This document shows positions 5,647-8,959 of a stretch of 8,959 nt of DNA, piece by piece (within the stretch, counting starts at the first letter, position 1; every line of letters starts with the position of its first letter). Both the position numbers and the translations under genes were made by a program. The stretch comes from CAZFDT01 sp964518335 (GTDB taxonomy: Bacteria > Planctomycetota > Phycisphaerae > Phycisphaerales > Phycisphaeraceae): assembly GCA_964518335.1 (NCBI GenBank), contig CAZFDT010000127.1:1-8959 (forward strand). The letters are read 5' to 3'. The notes below the pieces were generated by a model. The model saw nothing but the letters and a program-made list of their open reading frames with translations. It searched no databases and was not told where the DNA came from.

Positions 5647-8453
5647 GTCAGGCGACCACTGCAACTGCTGGCCAAGAGGCCATGATCCTGCGCCCGTACC
5701 AAGTCCAGGCGGTGGCAGCGGTCTATGACCACTTGCGCACGCGCGATGACAACCCGTGCGTGGTGATCCCGACCGCGGGGGGTAAAACGCCCCTGATGGC
5801 CACCATCTGCCGCGATGCGGTGCAGATGTGGGACGGCCGCGTGCTGATCCTCGCTCACGTGAAGGAACTGCTCGAACAGGCGGTCGACAAGCTGCACACC
5901 ATGGCCCCCGATCTGTGGCACCAGATCGGCGTTTACTCAGCCGGGCTCAAGAGCCGCGACACCGACCATCCCATCATCGTCGCCGGGATACAGAGCGTGT
6001 ACCGCAAGGCGTGCGATCTGGGTCGGTTCGATCTGATCCTCATCGATGAATGTCATTTGATCCCGCCCGACGGCGAGGGCATGTACCAAACCTTCCTCGC
6101 CGACGCTAAGGTGATCAACCCGAATGTGCGGCTGGTGGGTCTCACTGCAACGCCGTACCGTATGACTACGGGCACCATCTGCGCCCCTGGCGGTCTGCTG
6201 AATCATGTCTGTTACGAGGCCGGCGTGCGCGAGCTGATCGTGCAGGGCTACCTCTGCCCGCTCAAGAGCAAGGCCGGCCAGCGCAAGGCCGACTTCGACA
6301 GCCTTCACCTGCGTGGCGGTGAGTTCATCGCCGGCGAGGTGGAGAACCTGATGGACGACGACGTCCTGGTCGGCTCGGCGTGCCACGAGATCATCGAGCA
6401 CACGAAGGATCGTCATGCGGTGCTGATCTTCGCCGCGGGCGTGAGGCATGCACAGCACGTGCAGCGTGTGATCACCGGCCTGGGCCACGAGTGCGGGCTC
6501 GTGTGTGGCGAGACGTTGCCATTTGACCGGGCCGATACGCTTGATCGATTCAGGCATGGCGATTTGAAGTTTCTGGTCAATGTCAACGTGCTGACCACGG
6601 GCTTTGATGCGCCCAACGTCGACTGCGTGGTGCTGTTGCGACCGACCAACTCGCCGGGGCTCTACTACCAGATGTGTCTGGACATGGAAACGGAAGTGCT
6701 GACGTCCAAAGGTTGGGCGAGGTGTCACGAGGTGCGAGTGGGCGATACCGTCGGTGCCTTCGACATGGAATCCGGGCATGTCGTCTGGTGTGCCGCTCAA
6801 AACAAGGTACATCGCCAACTTGCTCCTGGCGAGTCGATGTACGGCATCCAATCACCGCACCTTGACGTCAGAGTCACCGATCATCACACGATGATCTACC
6901 GAGGCCGATCCCGCACCTGTAAGCGGTGGCGAAAGGGCGAGGCGAGAGGCTTGTCCCGCTACAGCGACAGCTACAGGATTCCGATTGCGGGGAGCAACGA
7001 CGGGCCGGGCCTGCCGTTGTCGGACGACGAGATACGCTTCCTGGGCTGGGCGATGACCGATGGTCATTACAACCCTCACAACAATGCTGTCGTGATCTGC
7101 CAATCGGCCGCCAGTCCGCACAACAAGGCAATCGTTTCGATGCTGGAGGGGTGCGGCTTCGGATACCGCGTCTATCGCCGAGCCAGAACGGGCAAGACTG
7201 CCGGCTATGCCGACGCGGTTCAATACGTGGTCCCCTACGGCAAACCCCGCGGAGTCAACGCGGGCAAGCGAGGCTGGAGGCATCTGAGCAAGTACTTCTG
7301 GAACACCATCGCCGAGAGTATGGAGGACATATCACACTGTCAGCTACAGATCATGCTCGATGCGATGAATCTGGCTGATGGCAGCAAGCCGCGTAACTTG
7401 AGCTGGACGCCGCGAACCCAGCATATCGCGATCGGACCTCATCAGTTCTTGGCGGATCAACTTCAGTCTCTACTGATCAGACGCGGGTTCCGATGCAATA
7501 TCTCACGTCAGCGCACCAAGTCGCCATGGCAGAACGATTGCCCAAGGGATCTGTTCATCCTTCACGTTCGTCCACAGACGACGGCAACCGTGGGTGGCGT
7601 CAATACCCGTTCCAACGCGGTGGTAAAGCGACGCTGCGCATTGAAACCCGTTCGCTATTCGCCACATGAAACGGTCTGGTGTTTATCAACTGACCACGGA
7701 ACACTTGTGACACGGCGCAACGGTAAGGTCGCGATTGTGGGCAACTGCGGTCGTGGCTTCCGCCTCCATCCATCCAAAGACAACTGCCTCGTCCTCGACT
7801 TCGGCGGCAACATTCTGCGCCATGGGCCGGTCGATGCTCTGCAGATCAAAGATCCTTCCCGGGGAGGCGGCGAAGCGCCTGCGAAGGAGTGCCCCAAGTG
7901 TCAGGCGTTGATCCACGCCGCCTACGGCGTGTGTCCCGAGTGCGGTTATGTGTTCCCGCCGCCCAAGCGCGAGCAGCACGATCGGCAGGCCACGACCGCG
8001 GGCGTTCTCAGCGGCGAAGTGACCGAGACCGAACACGAGGTCCAGGACGTCTTCTACTCGGCCCACACCAAACGCGACGCGCCGGAAGGCCATCCGCGAA
8101 CTCTGCGAGTGGACTACCGGCTCGGATTCAACGAGTACCAGAGCGAATGGGTCTGCATCGAGCATCCACCTGGAAGCTATGCGCGGCAGAAGGCCGAGGC
8201 CTGGTGGCGATCGCGCTCACACGAGCCGTGCCCGACGTCGGTCGATGAAGCCGTGGCGATCGCCGAGGATGGCGGTGTTGCAGTGACCCGTGCCATCACC
8301 GTGCGCCATGTCACCGGCGAGAAGTATGACCGCATCGTCAAGCATGAACTGGGTCCGATCCCGCCGCGGCGCGATGGGAGTGATGAGCGTGGTGCAGTGG
8401 ACCTACCGGACACGGACACAGTCCTGATCCCGGACGACCAGATTCCGTTTTAG
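5643..8453 (+). CDS. SF2 DEAD/DEAH-type helicase interrupted by an intein in motif VI
   Basis: The unspliced product is 936 residues; removal of the 357-residue intein (345-701) leaves a 579-residue helicase. Host motifs in order are: LRPYQVQAV Q-motif-like segment (16-24), Walker A PTAGGKT (43-49), ILAHVKELLEQ motif Ia (69-79), DECH motif II (135-138), TATP motif III (168-171), TTGFDAPN motif V, and motif VI split as YYQM / CGRGFR. A four-Cys zinc ribbon (Cys750, 753, 764, 767) and a C-terminal domain with EWVCIEH...YARQKAEAWW follow. The last residues, DDQIPF, resemble the SSB C-terminal tip. The likely role is ATP-driven branch or duplex remodelling in element replication or recombination. 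The GTG start at 5643 follows GGGAGG and overlaps the preceding stop (GTGA). The open frame extends back to 5346 without credible sequence. Motif VI is required for ATP hydrolysis, so activity should depend on splicing. Confidence 0.93.
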   Translation: MSQATTATAGQEAMILRPYQVQAVAAVYDHLRTRDDNPCVVIPTAGGKTPLMATICRDAVQMWDGRVLILAHVKELLEQAVDKLHTMAPDLWHQIGVYSAGLKSRDTDHPIIVAGIQSVYRKACDLGRFDLILIDECHLIPPDGEGMYQTFLADAKVINPNVRLVGLTATPYRMTTGTICAPGGLLNHVCYEAGVRELIVQGYLCPLKSKAGQRKADFDSLHLRGGEFIAGEVENLMDDDVLVGSACHEIIEHTKDRHAVLIFAAGVRHAQHVQRVITGLGHECGLVCGETLPFDRADTLDRFRHGDLKFLVNVNVLTTGFDAPNVDCVVLLRPTNSPGLYYQMCLDMETEVLTSKGWARCHEVRVGDTVGAFDMESGHVVWCAAQNKVHRQLAPGESMYGIQSPHLDVRVTDHHTMIYRGRSRTCKRWRKGEARGLSRYSDSYRIPIAGSNDGPGLPLSDDEIRFLGWAMTDGHYNPHNNAVVICQSAASPHNKAIVSMLEGCGFGYRVYRRARTGKTAGYADAVQYVVPYGKPRGVNAGKRGWRHLSKYFWNTIAESMEDISHCQLQIMLDAMNLADGSKPRNLSWTPRTQHIAIGPHQFLADQLQSLLIRRGFRCNISRQRTKSPWQNDCPRDLFILHVRPQTTATVGGVNTRSNAVVKRRCALKPVRYSPHETVWCLSTDHGTLVTRRNGKVAIVGNCGRGFRLHPSKDNCLVLDFGGNILRHGPVDALQIKDPSRGGGEAPAKECPKCQALIHAAYGVCPECGYVFPPPKREQHDRQATTAGVLSGEVTETEHEVQDVFYSAHTKRDAPEGHPRTLRVDYRLGFNEYQSEWVCIEHPPGSYARQKAEAWWRSRSHEPCPTSVDEAVAIAEDGGVAVTRAITVRHVTGEKYDRIVKHELGPIPPRRDGSDERGAVDLPDTDTVLIPDDQIPF
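6675..7745 (+). mobile_element. Full-length intein with LAGLIDADG homing endonuclease, inserted in helicase motif VI
   Basis: The 357-residue in-frame insertion starts with Cys1 (CLDMETEVLTSKGW, block A) and ends with VGN before the +1 cysteine of the extein. Block B is VTDHHTMIY, with Thr68 and His71 of the TxxH motif. The central endonuclease has two dodecapeptide motifs, FLGWAMTDG (acidic Asp at host residue 473) and IMLDAMNLADG (Asp at 579), so it looks intact. Block F/G is TVWCLSTDHGTLVTRRNGK followed by VAIVGN. Two splicing positions differ from the classic pattern: the penultimate residue is Gly, not His, and block F has Cys (intein residue 336) where Asp is usual. Both occur together in some phage inteins as I recall. 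The insertion lies exactly between M and C of YYQM-CGRGFR, and ligation restores the helicase motif. The intein DNA looks less GC-rich than the flanking helicase (two 60-base lines, from 7321 and 7441, hold 29 G/C each, against 41 in the line from 5761). Confidence 0.95.
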
Positions 8454-8457
8454 CGCA

Positions 8458-8475
8458 GCGCGGCATCCACCGCGC
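8458..8475 (+). other. Small GC hairpin in the helicase-ParB gap
   Basis: GCGCGG at 8458-8463 pairs with CCGCGC at 8470-8475 around a 6-base loop, 4 bases after the helicase stop. No T-run follows, so it is not a standard intrinsic terminator. It could protect the 3' end of the upstream message or slow polymerase. The rest of the 58-base gap holds the Shine-Dalgarno (CAGGAGA) of the next gene. Confidence 0.4.
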
Positions 8476-8511
8476 CCGATCGCTTCGCGCCACACCCAGG
8501 AGACCACCACC

Positions 8512-8959
8512 ATGACCACGATCGCCGCTGAGTACGAGATCATCATCGACGAAGAGCTGCGATCCCTCATCCCGCCTCTCGCCGACGAGGAGCGGGCTGG
8601 CCTGGAAGCCAACCTGCTCCGCGATGGCTGCCTCGATCCACTGATCGTGTGGCGCGAGCAGCGTGTGCTCCTGGACGGGCACCACCGCAAGACCATCTGC
8701 GACCGGTTCGGGATCGACTACACCACCCGTGAGCTGAGCCTGCCCGACCGCGACGCCGTCAAACGGTGGATCATCGAGCACCAGTTCGGCCGGCGGAACC
8801 TGACGGCGTACCAGCGGGCGGAACTCGCATTGAAACTCGTGCCGATGCTTGAAGCCGAAGCCAAGCAGCGACAAGTCGAGGCAGGGAGGCAATACGGGCG
8901 CGGCCAGGGCGGAAAGCTTCCGTCACCGGTGACGGAAGCTATTCACGATCAAGACCGGG
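8512..8959 (+). CDS. ParB/Srx-like domain protein, C-terminus cut by window edge
   Basis: The frame is open from ATG 8512 to the window end, giving 149 residues. It has a ParB N-terminal-like fold: an opening strand YEIIIDEELRSLIPPL, the segment NLLRDGCLDPLIVWREQRV (34-52), and the box DGHHRKTICDRFG (55-67), whose GHHR matches the conserved nucleotide-binding GxxR region. EHQFGRRNLTAYQRAELA then begins the helical part. The last visible stretch (KLPSPVTEAIHDQDR) leads to where relatives carry a helix-turn-helix, which is not visible here. ParB-like proteins bind palindromic DNA sites and in phages may act in partition or regulation. The start follows CAGGAGA with usual spacing. Whether it binds the TCACGTGA array is a hypothesis only. 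Confidence 0.87.
   Translation, partial: MTTIAAEYEIIIDEELRSLIPPLADEERAGLEANLLRDGCLDPLIVWREQRVLLDGHHRKTICDRFGIDYTTRELSLPDRDAVKRWIIEHQFGRRNLTAYQRAELALKLVPMLEAEAKQRQVEAGRQYGRGQGGKLPSPVTEAIHDQDR
8915..8940. repeat. Perfect 26-bp palindrome inside the ParB-like gene
   Basis: The left arm AGCTTCCGTCACC (8915-8927) is the exact reverse complement of the right arm GGTGACGGAAGCT (8928-8940), with no spacer. It lies in coding sequence for about residues 135-143 of the ParB-like protein, in a linker-like region where protein constraint is probably weak. Its centre GTCACCGGTGAC is close to GTCACGGTGAC at 2259-2269, at the right part of the phased array. It may be a protein-binding site or an RNA hairpin. 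Confidence 0.85.

Noticed and set aside
5937..6851. 304-codon minus-strand open frame under the helicase
   Set aside because: It is antisense to conserved helicase motifs and has no recognisable protein features or ribosome site.
6675..7745. Helicase disrupted by a frameshift or an insertion sequence
   Set aside because: The insertion is in frame, has intein blocks at both ends and an endonuclease in the middle, and the flanks rejoin into a perfect motif VI.
8458..8475. Rho-independent terminator after the helicase
   Set aside because: The 6-bp stem has no T-run after it, so it is listed only as a hairpin.

Overview
The window is GC-rich bacterial DNA that reads as part of a mobile element, most likely a temperate phage, prophage or phage-like integrative element. 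It has two divergent gene blocks around one 341-bp intergenic region. No gene identifies the host. A DUF2924 gene followed by a large serine recombinase is, from memory, common in Planctomycetota and also found in Proteobacteria; a planctomycete host is my leading but weak guess. No tRNA, rRNA, CRISPR array or insertion sequence is visible.

Left block (minus strand, about 1-2037, reading leftward): a sigma-factor-like protein, a 67-aa conserved-type small protein, a DUF2924 protein and a large serine recombinase cut by the window edge. Each gene overlaps the next by 1 or 4 bases (ATGA, TGATG, ATGA), so this is a tightly coupled integration/excision operon.

Divergent intergenic region (2038-2378): it contains nine close variants of an 8-bp palindrome, six of them exactly TCACGTGA, spaced almost perfectly at multiples of 11 bp between 2156 and 2284. 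This is the strongest unexplained signal in the window. The core equals the centre of the bacterial parS site, and a ParB-like gene lies at the other end of the window.

Right block (plus strand, 2379 to the window end): a DNA recombination and replication module. In order it holds a RecE/PD-(D/E)XK exonuclease-like protein, an AAA ATPase of Sak4 type, a DUF669 protein, a small Cys/His protein, a RusA Holliday-junction resolvase with an extra possible zinc site, an 85-aa unknown protein, an SF2 helicase, and a truncated ParB-like protein. The helicase is interrupted inside motif VI by a full-length 357-aa intein with a LAGLIDADG homing endonuclease. A plausible scheme is end resection by the exonuclease, strand annealing or exchange by the ATPase with DUF669, branch processing by the helicase, and junction cleavage by RusA.

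Other unexplained structure: a GC-rich nested inverted repeat followed by a T-rich stretch between the exonuclease and ATPase genes (3225-3323), a small hairpin after the helicase gene (8458-8475), and a perfect 26-bp palindrome inside the ParB-like gene (8915-8940).
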